Part shown: positions 1-4,905 of the stretch, piece after piece
Layout of the letters: each line of letters begins with the position of its first letter
How positions within the stretch are numbered: position 1 is the first letter of the stretch
Assembly: GCA_937889795.1 (NCBI GenBank)
Contig: CALBZH010000654.1
Coordinates: 1-5,163, forward strand
Direction: 5' to 3'
Length of the DNA: 5,163 nt
Source of the DNA: an uncultured Syntrophobacteraceae bacterium
GTDB lineage: Bacteria > Desulfobacterota > Syntrophobacteria > Syntrophobacterales > Syntrophobacteraceae
Position numbers and translations under genes: made by a program
Notes under the pieces: model-generated
The model's input: the letters and a program-made list of their open reading frames with translations, nothing else
The model's database searches: none
Told to the model about the DNA's origin: nothing

Positions 1-111
1 GGTCGCGGCAAGGATCTTTTTCGACTTCGCAAGCCCGATCCCATAGATGTAGGTTAGGGCGTTTTCAACCCGTTTTTCCCTGGGCAGGTCCACACCAGCA
101 ATACGCGCCAT
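1..111 (-). CDS. rpsM: 30S ribosomal protein S13 (N-terminal part, runs off window)
   Basis: S13 sits in the head of the 30S subunit and contacts 16S rRNA, S19 and, across the subunit bridges, the 50S subunit. Only the first 37 residues are visible; the family usually has about 115-125. They begin [10 protein letters not shown] and contain ALTYIYGIG followed by KSKKILA, the typical S13 opening and first helix-turn segment. The ATG start is preceded by AAGGAGG at bases 122-128 (10 bases away), which lies inside the end of rpmJ. The rpmJ stop is only 4 bases upstream, so translational coupling is likely. In many bacteria rpsM opens the alpha operon (rpsM-rpsK-rpsD-rpoA-rplQ), which presumably continues beyond base 1; that is inference. 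The reading frame is open to the window edge. Confidence 0.97.
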   Translation of the reverse strand, partial: MARIAGVDLPREKRVENALTYIYGIGLAKSKKILAAT

Positions 112-115
112 CGTC

Positions 116-244
116 CTATGGCCTCCTTGGTCCCTGGCTCTGTTTGTGCCGCGGGTTCTTGCTGCAGATCACGCGCACAACACCGTGCCTCTTGATGACT
201 GAGCAATGTTCGCAAATAGGTTTTACCGAAGGCTTAACCTTCAT
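116..244 (-). CDS. rpmJ: 50S ribosomal protein L36, zinc-binding (C+) form
   Basis: L36 is the smallest large-subunit protein, a zinc ribbon that binds 23S rRNA near L6. I translated this 42-codon frame by eye; it begins [14 protein letters not shown] and continues GVVRVIC, NPRHKQ. Cys11, Cys14, Cys27 and His33 form the CxxC...C...H zinc set, so this is the zinc-binding paralogue. The ATG at 244 has GGGAG (254-258) 9 bases upstream; GAGG at 247-250 is too close to be the main site. Family members normally have 37-38 residues ending KQRQG. This one reads KQSQG and then four more residues (PRRP) before TAG, an extension that contains the rpsM Shine-Dalgarno. The identity is very secure; only the odd C-terminus could reflect a sequence error. 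Confidence 0.96.
   Translation of the reverse strand: MKVKPSVKPICEHCSVIKRHGVVRVICSKNPRHKQSQGPRRP
122..128 (-). promoter_or_regulatory. Shine-Dalgarno of rpsM, inside rpmJ coding sequence
   Basis: AAGGAGG on the minus strand, 10 bases before the rpsM ATG at 111. It overlaps the last codons of rpmJ (Arg-Arg), so ribosomes finishing rpmJ cover the rpsM initiation site. The pairing is strong and the spacing slightly long. This supports the rpsM start and suggests coupled translation. Confidence 0.8.
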
Positions 245-276
245 ATCCTCACACTCCCATTCCGTTTCGACGCTTC

Positions 277-302
277 AAACCTTCCGAAAGCGGGGAAGGC
301 CT
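277..302 (-). promoter_or_regulatory. Hairpin in the infA-rpmJ spacer (candidate leader structure)
   Basis: On the minus strand CCTTCC (294-299) can pair with GGAAGG (280-285) around an 8-base loop (286-293). The stem can be extended by two G-U pairs and one A-U pair to 277/302. It occupies the centre of the only untranslated stretch over 60 bases that lies clearly between two genes (245-310). The stem is not followed by a run of U, so it is a poor intrinsic terminator. It could be an attenuator, an mRNA-stability element or a protein-binding leader structure for rpmJ-rpsM. The structure is read by eye, without folding energy. Confidence 0.4.
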
Positions 303-310
303 TATCGCGA

Positions 311-529
311 TCATTTATATCTATACACGATCCGACCCCGTGTCAAGTCATAGGTGGAAAGCTGAATCAGGACCTGGTCTCCCGGTAGGATGCGGATGAA
401 ATGCATCCTCATTTTCCCCGAGACATGGGCAAGAATCCGATGCCCGTTTTCCAGCTCCACCCTGAACATGGCATTGGGGAGCGGTTCCACGACCTTACCC
501 TTGACTTCGATCACATCATCCTTCGCCAT
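311..529 (-). CDS. infA: Translation initiation factor IF-1
   Basis: IF-1 is a single OB-fold (S1-like) protein that occupies the 30S A site during initiation and aids IF-2 and IF-3. The frame from ATG 529 gives 72 residues, exactly the E. coli length, starting [11 protein letters not shown]. Hallmarks are [14 protein letters not shown] (17-30), HVSGKMR (35-41), IRILPGD (45-51) and DLTRGRIV (61-68). I chose ATG 529 because nearly all IF-1 proteins begin MAK. An in-frame TTG at 538 would add three residues (Met-Ile-Arg). The upstream AGGAGGT (542-548) is 12 bases from the ATG and 3 bases from the TTG, neither ideal. The gene lies 88 bases after map and 66 before rpmJ. The last codons (TAT AGA TAT AAA) are more AT-rich than the rest and contain the -10-like part of a possible promoter. 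The function is secure and the start is probable. Confidence 0.97.
   Translation of the reverse strand: MAKDDVIEVKGKVVEPLPNAMFRVELENGHRILAHVSGKMRMHFIRILPGDQVLIQLSTYDLTRGRIVYRYK
320..346 (-). promoter_or_regulatory. Candidate internal sigma70-type promoter within infA
   Basis: A perfect -35 hexamer TTGACA lies at 341-346 on the minus strand, within infA codons for Leu-Thr. TATAGA follows at 320-325 (15-base spacer) inside an AT-rich run that continues as TATAAA at 314-319 (21-base spacer). The 15-base spacer is short and the 21-base one is long, so the match is imperfect despite the exact -35. Transcription would begin near the infA stop and produce a leader of about 65-70 bases before rpmJ. 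The position would suit a separate promoter for rpmJ-rpsM and the alpha operon. This is inference from motif and location only. Confidence 0.35.
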
Positions 530-534
530 GCGGA

Positions 535-630
535 TCAATCGACCTCCTCATTACGGGATCTTTGCCCGGAAGCGGCAATCCGGTCCAACTTGCTCCATTC
601 CTCTCCGGTCAAAGAGATCAACTCTCCCAT
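535..630 (-). CDS. Doubtful 31-codon ORF between map and infA
   Basis: This small frame fills the map-infA spacer. It starts with an ATG inside the last codons of map (13-base overlap with map including its stop) and ends in a TGA just before infA. The protein begins [15 protein letters not shown] and ends RSRNEEVD. The TGA overlaps an in-frame TTG of infA (TTGA). I see no Shine-Dalgarno before the ATG, and the sequence matches no family I can name. The pattern of a short strand followed by a helix faintly recalls ribbon-helix-helix proteins, but it is too short and lacks the second helix. It may be chance, or a translated coupler that brings ribosomes to infA. Some bacteria carry a KOW-domain gene at this locus (B. 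subtilis ybzG/rplGB); this ORF does not look like one. Confidence 0.15.
   Translation of the reverse strand: MGELISLTGEEWSKLDRIAASGQRSRNEEVD
542..548 (-). promoter_or_regulatory. Shine-Dalgarno of infA with unusual spacing
   Basis: AGGAGGT on the minus strand is the only good ribosome-binding sequence before infA. It stands 12 bases from the family-conserved ATG (529) and 3 bases from an in-frame TTG (536-538). That is long for the first and short for the second. The site therefore does not settle the start by itself; conservation of the MAK N-terminus favours ATG 529. Confidence 0.65.
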
Positions 631-1391
631 GGCGTGAGGATCTCTGGCCCGTTTTCGCAAACCAGGACCGTGTGTTCGAAGTGGGCGGCGTCGGAATGAT
701 CGGCAGTCAGGACCGTCCACCCATCGGTTCCGGTGACAACCTGCTCTTTGCCCGTCATCACCATCGGTTCAATCGCGATCGTCATTCCCCGCTTAAGGGT
801 AATCCCGGTGCCCGGTTTTCCGAAATTCGGGACTTGAGGGGCCTCGTGGAGCTTGCTTCCAATTCCATGCCCGGCATAACTCCTGACGAGACCGTATCCC
901 TTTGGAACGAGAAAACTCTCAACCGCATGGCCAATATCCCCAACGGTCGCACCTTCACGGACAACCTGCACCGCGCGGTGCAAGGATTCGAGTGTGTCAC
1001 GCAGGAGATCCCGGCGCTTGGCCGACACGGCACCGACTCCGTACGTGCAGGCGGCATCGCCATAGTATCCCCTGTACTCGACCCCCATGTCAAAGCTGAC
1101 GATATCCCCTTCTTCAAGAATCCTCTTCCGGTCCGGAATACCGTGCACCACCTCTTCGTTGACGGAGATGCATAGAGTCCCCGGGAAAGGCCTCTTGATG
1201 CCTGGAACCCTGTAACCCCTGAATGCAGGGCGCGCCCCGCATTCGACCACATAGGCATAGGCCGCTTCGTCCAGGGAGTGGGTATCGACACCGGGCTTGA
1301 CTCTTTCCCGGAGAAACCGCAACACGTCGGCTACGATTTTCCCGGCACGCCTCATCAAGTCCAGTTGTTCTTCGTTTTTCAAGGTGATCAT
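618..1391 (-). CDS. map: Methionine aminopeptidase, type I
   Basis: Map is a cytosolic metallo-hydrolase that removes the initiator methionine from nascent proteins whose second residue is small. The protein has 257 residues from ATG 1391 (E. coli 264) and starts MITLKNEEQLDLMRRAG. The pita-bread fold ligands are all present: Asp101 (SFDMG), Asp112 (GDAA), His175 (GHGIG), Glu208 (IEPM) and Glu239 (FEHT). The substrate-binding His83 (VVHGIP) and His182 (LHEAPQV) are also there. There is no N-terminal zinc or SH3 extension, so this is the bare type Ia form. The ATG overlaps the adk stop as ATGA and has GGAAGG (1397-1402) 5 bases upstream. A TTG at 1406 in the same frame would add five residues but lacks a ribosome-binding site. 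The overlap with adk implies coupled translation. Catalytic activity is expected because no key residue is missing. Confidence 0.98.
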   Translation of the reverse strand: MITLKNEEQLDLMRRAGKIVADVLRFLRERVKPGVDTHSLDEAAYAYVVECGARPAFRGYRVPGIKRPFPGTLCISVNEEVVHGIPDRKRILEEGDIVSFDMGVEYRGYYGDAACTYGVGAVSAKRRDLLRDTLESLHRAVQVVREGATVGDIGHAVESFLVPKGYGLVRSYAGHGIGSKLHEAPQVPNFGKPGTGITLKRGMTIAIEPMVMTGKEQVVTGTDGWTVLTADHSDAAHFEHTVLVCENGPEILTPWES

Positions 1392-2041
1392 TCTGGCCTT
1401 CCCCAAGGGGCATCCAGAATGGTTTTCAAGACTTCGTCACTGGACTTCTCCGCCTCGACCTCGACCAGCATGTTCCTTTCCCTGTAAAAACCCACCAGGG
1501 GCGCGGTCTGCGAGTGATACACGTCCAAGCGCTTGCGAATGACCTCTTCCCGGTCATCATCTCTTTGGAAAAGTTCTCCGCCGCACGCTTCGCACCTATC
1601 CCCCGCGGAACTGGGGCTAAAACGCACATGGTAGATTGCCCCGCACTGCCTGCATCCCCTCCGGCCTGAAAGGCGCTCAATCACGACCGCATCGGACACC
1701 TTGAAGAGGACAACGGCATCGAGGTCCATCCCAAGTTCTCCCAGCATCTTTTCAAGGGCTTCCGCCTGTGAAACGGTCCTGGGGAACCCGTCAAGGATAA
1801 ACCCCTTTTCGCAATCGCTTTCACCGAGGCGGTTTTTCATCATCTCGACTATCAGGGAATCGGGAACGAGCTTCCCGGAATCCATATACCCCTTGGCCCG
1901 CAAACCAAGTTCGGTTCCATTTGCAACGTTTCCCCTAAGGATATCCCCGGTCGAGATATGGGCAACCTTCACCTTTTCAAGCAGTTTTGCCGCCTGAGTG
2001 CCTTTGCCGGACCCCGGAGGCCCCAAGAAAACGAGTCTCAT
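1388..2041 (-). CDS. adk: Adenylate kinase, long form with zinc-type LID
   Basis: Adk catalyses ATP + AMP to 2 ADP in the cytosol and sets the adenine-nucleotide balance. The 217-residue protein is the usual long bacterial form. It has the P-loop GPPGSGKGTQ (7-16), the AMP-site STGD (30-33) and GFPRT (85-89), and the Arg-rich RDDDREEVIRKRL region (160-172). The LID domain (about 126-163) carries Cys130, Cys133, Cys150 and Cys153 as two CxxC pairs, the structural zinc set. E. coli Adk has a non-metal hydrogen-bond network there instead. The ATG at 2041 lies 9 bases after the secY stop, with GAGG (2049-2052) overlapping the TGA and 7 bases from the ATG. The end overlaps map by 4 bases. Placement between secY and map is the classic arrangement in Gram-positives and several other phyla. 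Confidence 0.98.
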   Translation of the reverse strand: MRLVFLGPPGSGKGTQAAKLLEKVKVAHISTGDILRGNVANGTELGLRAKGYMDSGKLVPDSLIVEMMKNRLGESDCEKGFILDGFPRTVSQAEALEKMLGELGMDLDAVVLFKVSDAVVIERLSGRRGCRQCGAIYHVRFSPSSAGDRCEACGGELFQRDDDREEVIRKRLDVYHSQTAPLVGFYRERNMLVEVEAEKSSDEVLKTILDAPWGRPE

Positions 2042-2050
2042 CCGGCGGCC

Positions 2051-3340
2051 TCACATCTTGAAGAGCCCAGCCCGGTCACGCCGCTTCAGGATCCCTTCGT
2101 AGTGGCGCATGAGGAGCTGTCCCTCAATCTGCTGGACCGTGTCGAGGGCAACGCCCACGACAATCAGGATAGCTGTTCCGCCGAAATAAAAGGTGTTGAT
2201 TCCCATGACCTGCGTCATGAGTGTAGGCAGGAGAGCGATAATCGAGAGGAATATCGCACCCGCGAGCGTGATCCGGGTCATGACCTTCTCGATGTAATCC
2301 GAGGTGGGTTTGCCAGGGCGAATTCCCAGGATGAACCCACCGTACTTCTTCATGTTGTTTGCCACATCCACGGGATTAAAGACGACCGCCGTGTAGAAAT
2401 AGGCAAAGAAGATGATCAACGCGACGTATAGTACTGTGTAGATCAGGCTGCTCGGGGAAAACGCCCTCTGGATGAAGGCTCCGACTGCCCCTGGGAAGAA
2501 ACGGGATATGGTGTAGGGCAAAAGCAGGACCGAAGACGCGAAGATGATCGGGATGACCCCTGCCTGGTTGACCCGGAGCGGAATGAACGTGCTTTGCCCA
2601 CCATAGACCTTGTTGCCCACTACCCGTTTCGCGTACTGCACGGGAAGCCTTCTCTGTCCCTCCTGGAGAAGGATGCAGCCCGCAACGACTGCAACCATCA
2701 GGACAAGCGCGATAAGAAGCGCCAGGAAATTCATTTGCCCCGAACTGACGCTCGTCCAAGTCTGCACAATGGCCTCAGGAATACGAGCCACGATACCGGC
2801 GAAAATCAGGAGGCTGATCCCGTTCCCGATGCCGTGGTCCGATATGATTTCACCGAGCCACATGACTGCGACAGAACCTGTGGTGATGGTGGCGACGACA
2901 AGCAGGAGATCCCAGGATGTCCCGGAGAAGATTCCCAACCCCCTGAGCCAGAAGGACAGCCCCAGGGCCTGCACGGCCGCAAATCCCACCGTGCTCCACC
3001 GAGTGTATGCCACGATCTTCTTGCGCCCTTCCTCGCCTTCCTTCTGGAGCTTTTCCAAGGCAGGGAAGACAACAACCAGAAGTTGCATCACGATACTGGC
3101 ATTGATATAAGGGCCGACGCCGAGTGCAAAAACGCTGAAACGCCGAAGTGCCCCGCCCGCAAACAAATCCAGGAAACCAAGTACCCCGCCCTGCTCAAAG
3201 AGCCTCGACATCGCGGCCCCGTCAATTCCCGGCGTCGGGATATGGGCCCCAAGGCGAAAAACGAAAAGAACACCAAGGGTGAAGAGAATCCGACGCTTCA
3301 GGTCAGGCAACCGCATCGCATTGCGGACGGAGTCAAGCAC
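2051..3340 (-). CDS. secY: Protein translocase channel subunit SecY
   Basis: SecY is the inner-membrane pore of the SecYEG translocon, used by SecA for export and by ribosomes for membrane-protein insertion. The 429-residue protein has ten predicted membrane segments, by eye near 18-36, 70-92, 113-133, 145-165, 173-193, 206-226, 258-280, 298-320, 358-378 and 384-404. The plug follows TM1 (IPTPGID at 34-40, then LFAGGAL at 59-65). Other hallmarks are GIGNGISLLIF (170-180), QYAKR (235-239), NQAGVIPIIFASS (258-270) and the C5-loop IRPGKPT (340-346) with the conserved Arg341 needed for SecA. Translation starts at GTG 3340, directly abutting the rplO TAG. GAGGTG (3347-3352) is 6 bases upstream, and the resulting ML... 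N-terminus fits the family. An ATG eight codons in has no ribosome-binding site. The gene is intact. Confidence 0.98.
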   Translation of the reverse strand: MLDSVRNAMRLPDLKRRILFTLGVLFVFRLGAHIPTPGIDGAAMSRLFEQGGVLGFLDLFAGGALRRFSVFALGVGPYINASIVMQLLVVVFPALEKLQKEGEEGRKKIVAYTRWSTVGFAAVQALGLSFWLRGLGIFSGTSWDLLLVVATITTGSVAVMWLGEIISDHGIGNGISLLIFAGIVARIPEAIVQTWTSVSSGQMNFLALLIALVLMVAVVAGCILLQEGQRRLPVQYAKRVVGNKVYGGQSTFIPLRVNQAGVIPIIFASSVLLLPYTISRFFPGAVGAFIQRAFSPSSLIYTVLYVALIIFFAYFYTAVVFNPVDVANNMKKYGGFILGIRPGKPTSDYIEKVMTRITLAGAIFLSIIALLPTLMTQVMGINTFYFGGTAILIVVGVALDTVQQIEGQLLMRHYEGILKRRDRAGLFKM

Positions 3341-3787
3341 CTAGATCACCTCTGCCTTTCCGCCCGCAGCTGTAATCTTCTCCATGGCCTTCGCGCTGAA
3401 TGCGTTGGCCTTTACGTTAAGGGCCTTCGTGAGGTCCCCCGAAGCGAGGATCTTCACTCCATCCAGATTGCCGTGGATGAGGCCGACCGAAAGGAGCTCA
3501 ATAGCGGTAATCTCGCTCCCTGGCTCGAAACGTTCCTCAAGAGACTTCAGGTTGACCACTTCATAGTTCACCGCGTGGCGCGCGTTGTTGAAGCCCCGCT
3601 TGGGGACGCGCCTCTGGACAGGCATCTGCCCGCCTTCGAATCCACGGCTAACGCCGCCGCCGGCTCGGGCTTTCTGCCCCTTGTGACCTTTTCCAGCCGT
3701 TTTTCCTGTGCCGCTTCCGACTCCGCATCCGAGCCTCTTGGGCTTCCGGCGGGATCCCGGGGCGGGACTGAGATCATGCAGGTGCAT
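3341..3787 (-). CDS. rplO: 50S ribosomal protein L15
   Basis: L15 is a late-assembly large-subunit protein that threads a long basic N-terminal tail through 23S rRNA. The 148-residue length matches the family (E. coli 144). The N-terminal half shows [11 protein letters not shown] (3-13), [20 protein letters not shown] (22-41), GGGV (43-46) and [12 protein letters not shown] (49-60). The globular C-terminal half ends in [10 protein letters not shown] cysteine (Cys21, in RLGCG) replaces the arginine found at this point in E. coli; I believe this also occurs in other bacteria. ATG 3787 is 12 bases after the rpmD stop, with a strong AGGAGGG 7 bases upstream that overlaps that stop. The TAG abuts the GTG of secY with no gap, so L15 and SecY translation are likely coupled. 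Confidence 0.98.
   Translation of the reverse strand: MHLHDLSPAPGSRRKPKRLGCGVGSGTGKTAGKGHKGQKARAGGGVSRGFEGGQMPVQRRVPKRGFNNARHAVNYEVVNLKSLEERFEPGSEITAIELLSVGLIHGNLDGVKILASGDLTKALNVKANAFSAKAMEKITAAGGKAEVI
3347..3352 (-). promoter_or_regulatory. Shine-Dalgarno of secY within the end of rplO
   Basis: GAGGTG on the minus strand encodes the last residues of L15 and lies 6 bases before the secY GTG. It decides the secY start in favour of GTG 3340 over the ATG eight codons further in. Because rplO stops exactly where secY begins, the site is covered by ribosomes finishing rplO. Confidence 0.8.
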
Positions 3788-3794
3788 GGGATCT

Positions 3795-3802
3795 CCCTCC
3801 TA
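3795..3802 (-). promoter_or_regulatory. rpmD stop fused to rplO Shine-Dalgarno
   Basis: The minus strand reads TAGGAGGG, in which TAG (3800-3802) ends rpmD and AGGAGGG is the rplO ribosome-binding site, 7 bases before ATG 3787. Termination and re-initiation therefore use shared bases. Confidence 0.8.
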
Positions 3803-3985
3803 TTTCTCGATGACTTCCCAGTCGACCAGATGATGGACAGCAGCGATCATTCCCCGGATCTGGGGAGAGTCCTCCATCTCGACCGTATCGTTAAGCTTTC
3901 GGAATCCAAAAGCCCGGATTGTCCGCTCCTGCTTTTCGGGGCGTCCGATGCAGCTTCGCTTCCAGGTAATCTTCAACATGGCCAT
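3800..3985 (-). CDS. rpmD: 50S ribosomal protein L30
   Basis: L30 is a small non-essential-in-some-species large-subunit protein that binds 23S rRNA near 5S rRNA. The 61 residues match the short bacterial form (E. coli 59). Motifs are LKITWKRSCIGRP (4-16), where the RS-IGRP pattern is diagnostic, FGFRKLNDTVEMEDSPQIRG (26-45) with the conserved LxDTV-x-x-x-DxPxIRGM, and a closing VDWEVIE. ATG 3985 has AGGAG (3994-3998) 8 bases upstream. A second ATG two codons in (3979) would be 14 bases away and is less likely. The Shine-Dalgarno overlaps the TAG of rpsE, 11 bases before the gene. Confidence 0.97.
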   Translation of the reverse strand: MAMLKITWKRSCIGRPEKQERTIRAFGFRKLNDTVEMEDSPQIRGMIAAVHHLVDWEVIEK

Positions 3986-3993
3986 ACCCCGTA

Positions 3994-3999
3994 CTCCTA
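3994..3999 (-). promoter_or_regulatory. rpsE stop fused to rpmD Shine-Dalgarno
   Basis: The minus strand reads TAGGAG, combining the rpsE stop (3997-3999) with the rpmD ribosome-binding site, 8 bases before ATG 3985. This is the same layout as at the rplR-rpsE and rpmD-rplO junctions. Confidence 0.75.
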
Positions 4000-4509
4000 G
4001 GCAGCCTGGACCGGTTTACGGTCCTTGCCGCGCAGGCGAAGCGTTTCCTCGGGAGTCCGCATCGCTTTCAGCGCCTCGAAAGTGGCATAGGCTACATTGA
4101 TCGGGTTCGAGGTTCGTCCGATAACCTTCGTGAGAACATCCTTGACCCCGCCAAGCTCCATTATGGCGCGTACCACGGCGCCGGCGATAACGCCGGTACC
4201 GGGTGCCGCTGGCTTTAGAAGGACTTCGGCCGCGCCGAACTGCCCGATGATGGGGTGCGCCACCGTGTTGCCGACCTTCTTCAGCGTGACCATGCTTTTC
4301 TTGGCCTTCTCGATTCCCTTCCGAACCGCCTCGGGAATCTCTCGAGCCTTGCCCATTCCCACTCCGACCTGCCCGTTGCCGTCGCCGGCCACGACCAACA
4401 CGCTGAATTTGAAACGTTTACCGCCCTTGACCACCTTGCTCACGCGCTTTATACAGACAACGCGTTCGATCAACTCGGTCTCGGTTCCCTTTTGCATCCT
4501 GGCTGCCAT
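3997..4509 (-). CDS. rpsE: 30S ribosomal protein S5
   Basis: S5 binds 16S rRNA near the mRNA entry channel with S4, and affects decoding accuracy and mRNA unwinding. The 170 residues match the family (E. coli 167). The N-terminal double-stranded-RNA-binding domain (about 14-77) has [12 protein letters not shown] (22-33), the loop where spectinomycin-resistance changes map in E. coli, [16 protein letters not shown] (42-57) and a helix to about 70. The C-terminal domain has PGTGVIAG (103-110), the [12 protein letters not shown] region (114-125) and [14 protein letters not shown] (134-147). GRTSNP at 131-136 appears one residue longer than the usual G-x-x-NP spacing (E. coli GSTNP). ATG 4509 has AGGAGGG 7 bases upstream overlapping the rplR TAG. 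The loop is wild-type-like (KVVKGG), so no resistance change is apparent. Confidence 0.98.
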   Translation of the reverse strand: MAARMQKGTETELIERVVCIKRVSKVVKGGKRFKFSVLVVAGDGNGQVGVGMGKAREIPEAVRKGIEKAKKSMVTLKKVGNTVAHPIIGQFGAAEVLLKPAAPGTGVIAGAVVRAIMELGGVKDVLTKVIGRTSNPINVAYATFEALKAMRTPEETLRLRGKDRKPVQAA

Positions 4510-4516
4510 AGGCCAA

Positions 4517-4524
4517 CCCTCCTA
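4517..4524 (-). promoter_or_regulatory. rplR stop fused to rpsE Shine-Dalgarno
   Basis: The minus strand reads TAGGAGGG: the rplR stop (4522-4524) supplies the first two bases of AGGAGGG, which is 7 bases before the rpsE ATG at 4509. Spacing and match to the anti-Shine-Dalgarno are near ideal. Confidence 0.8.
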
Positions 4525-4890
4525 GAACTTCAGCCCGGCTTCGCGGGCGGAATCTGCCAAGGCCTTGACCCGACCGTGGAACATATGTCCACCGCGATCG
4601 AAGACGACAGCCTGGATCCCCTTCTCCAGGGATCGCTCCGCGACCAGCTTGCCGATCAACTTAGCCGCCTCGATGTTGCCTGTTCCCTTAAGCTGCTCCG
4701 CAACGGCCTTTTCTCTCGTGGAGACTGCGACAATCGTCGCGCCCTGGACATCATCGATGACCTGGGCATAGATATGCTTGAGGCTCCTGAAAACAGCCAG
4801 CCTTGGCGCCTCCGCAGTTCCCGAAAGCTTCTGCCGAAGTCGCATATGCCGGATCACGCGCATCTCATTTCGGCTTCTTTTCCTAATCAT
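4522..4890 (-). CDS. rplR: 50S ribosomal protein L18
   Basis: L18 binds 5S rRNA and, with L5 and L25-type partners, anchors it in the central protuberance of the 50S subunit. The 122 residues match the family (E. coli 117). The very basic N-terminus (residues 1-22, [20 protein letters not shown]) contacts rRNA. It is followed by [20 protein letters not shown] (28-47), STREK (57-61) and the signature C-terminus [19 protein letters not shown] (95-113) with [12 protein letters not shown] 4890 is preceded by GAGGTGA 6 bases away, just after the rplF stop (15-base gap). The stop is shared with the rpsE ribosome-binding site. Confidence 0.98.
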   Translation of the reverse strand: MIRKRSRNEMRVIRHMRLRQKLSGTAEAPRLAVFRSLKHIYAQVIDDVQGATIVAVSTREKAVAEQLKGTGNIEAAKLIGKLVAERSLEKGIQAVVFDRGGHMFHGRVKALADSAREAGLKF

Positions 4891-4905
4891 GCTCTTTCAC
4901 CTCGA

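Noticed and set aside
280..299. Intrinsic terminator between infA and rpmJ
   Set aside because: The hairpin is real on paper, but it is not followed by a run of U and is read into rpmJ-rpsM, which continue the cluster.
390..1175. 261-codon plus-strand frame antisense to infA and map
   Set aside because: A shadow of map and infA, whose catalytic and family motifs are intact on the other strand. The product has no recognisable family.
1392..1406. Upstream TTG start for map, giving 262 residues
   Set aside because: No ribosome-binding sequence precedes the TTG, whereas ATG 1391 has GGAAGG 5 bases upstream, the classic ATGA overlap with adk, and the usual MIxLK N-terminus.
1401..1410. CCCC/GGGG inverted repeat at the adk-map junction
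   Set aside because: Only a 4-base stem with a 2-base loop, too tight to fold, and it lies within the adk coding sequence.
3724..3729. Cys in the L15 RLGCG segment in place of Arg as a possible functional change
   Set aside because: I recall the Cys variant in L15 of other bacteria, so it is probably ordinary family variation.
2594..4000. 468-codon open frame on the plus strand, antisense to secY, rplO, rpmD
   Set aside because: It is the mirror of three unmistakable conserved genes. Its protein is full of His, Arg, Pro and Glu with no recognisable domain, as expected from reading G+C-rich codons backwards. No ribosome-binding site was identified.
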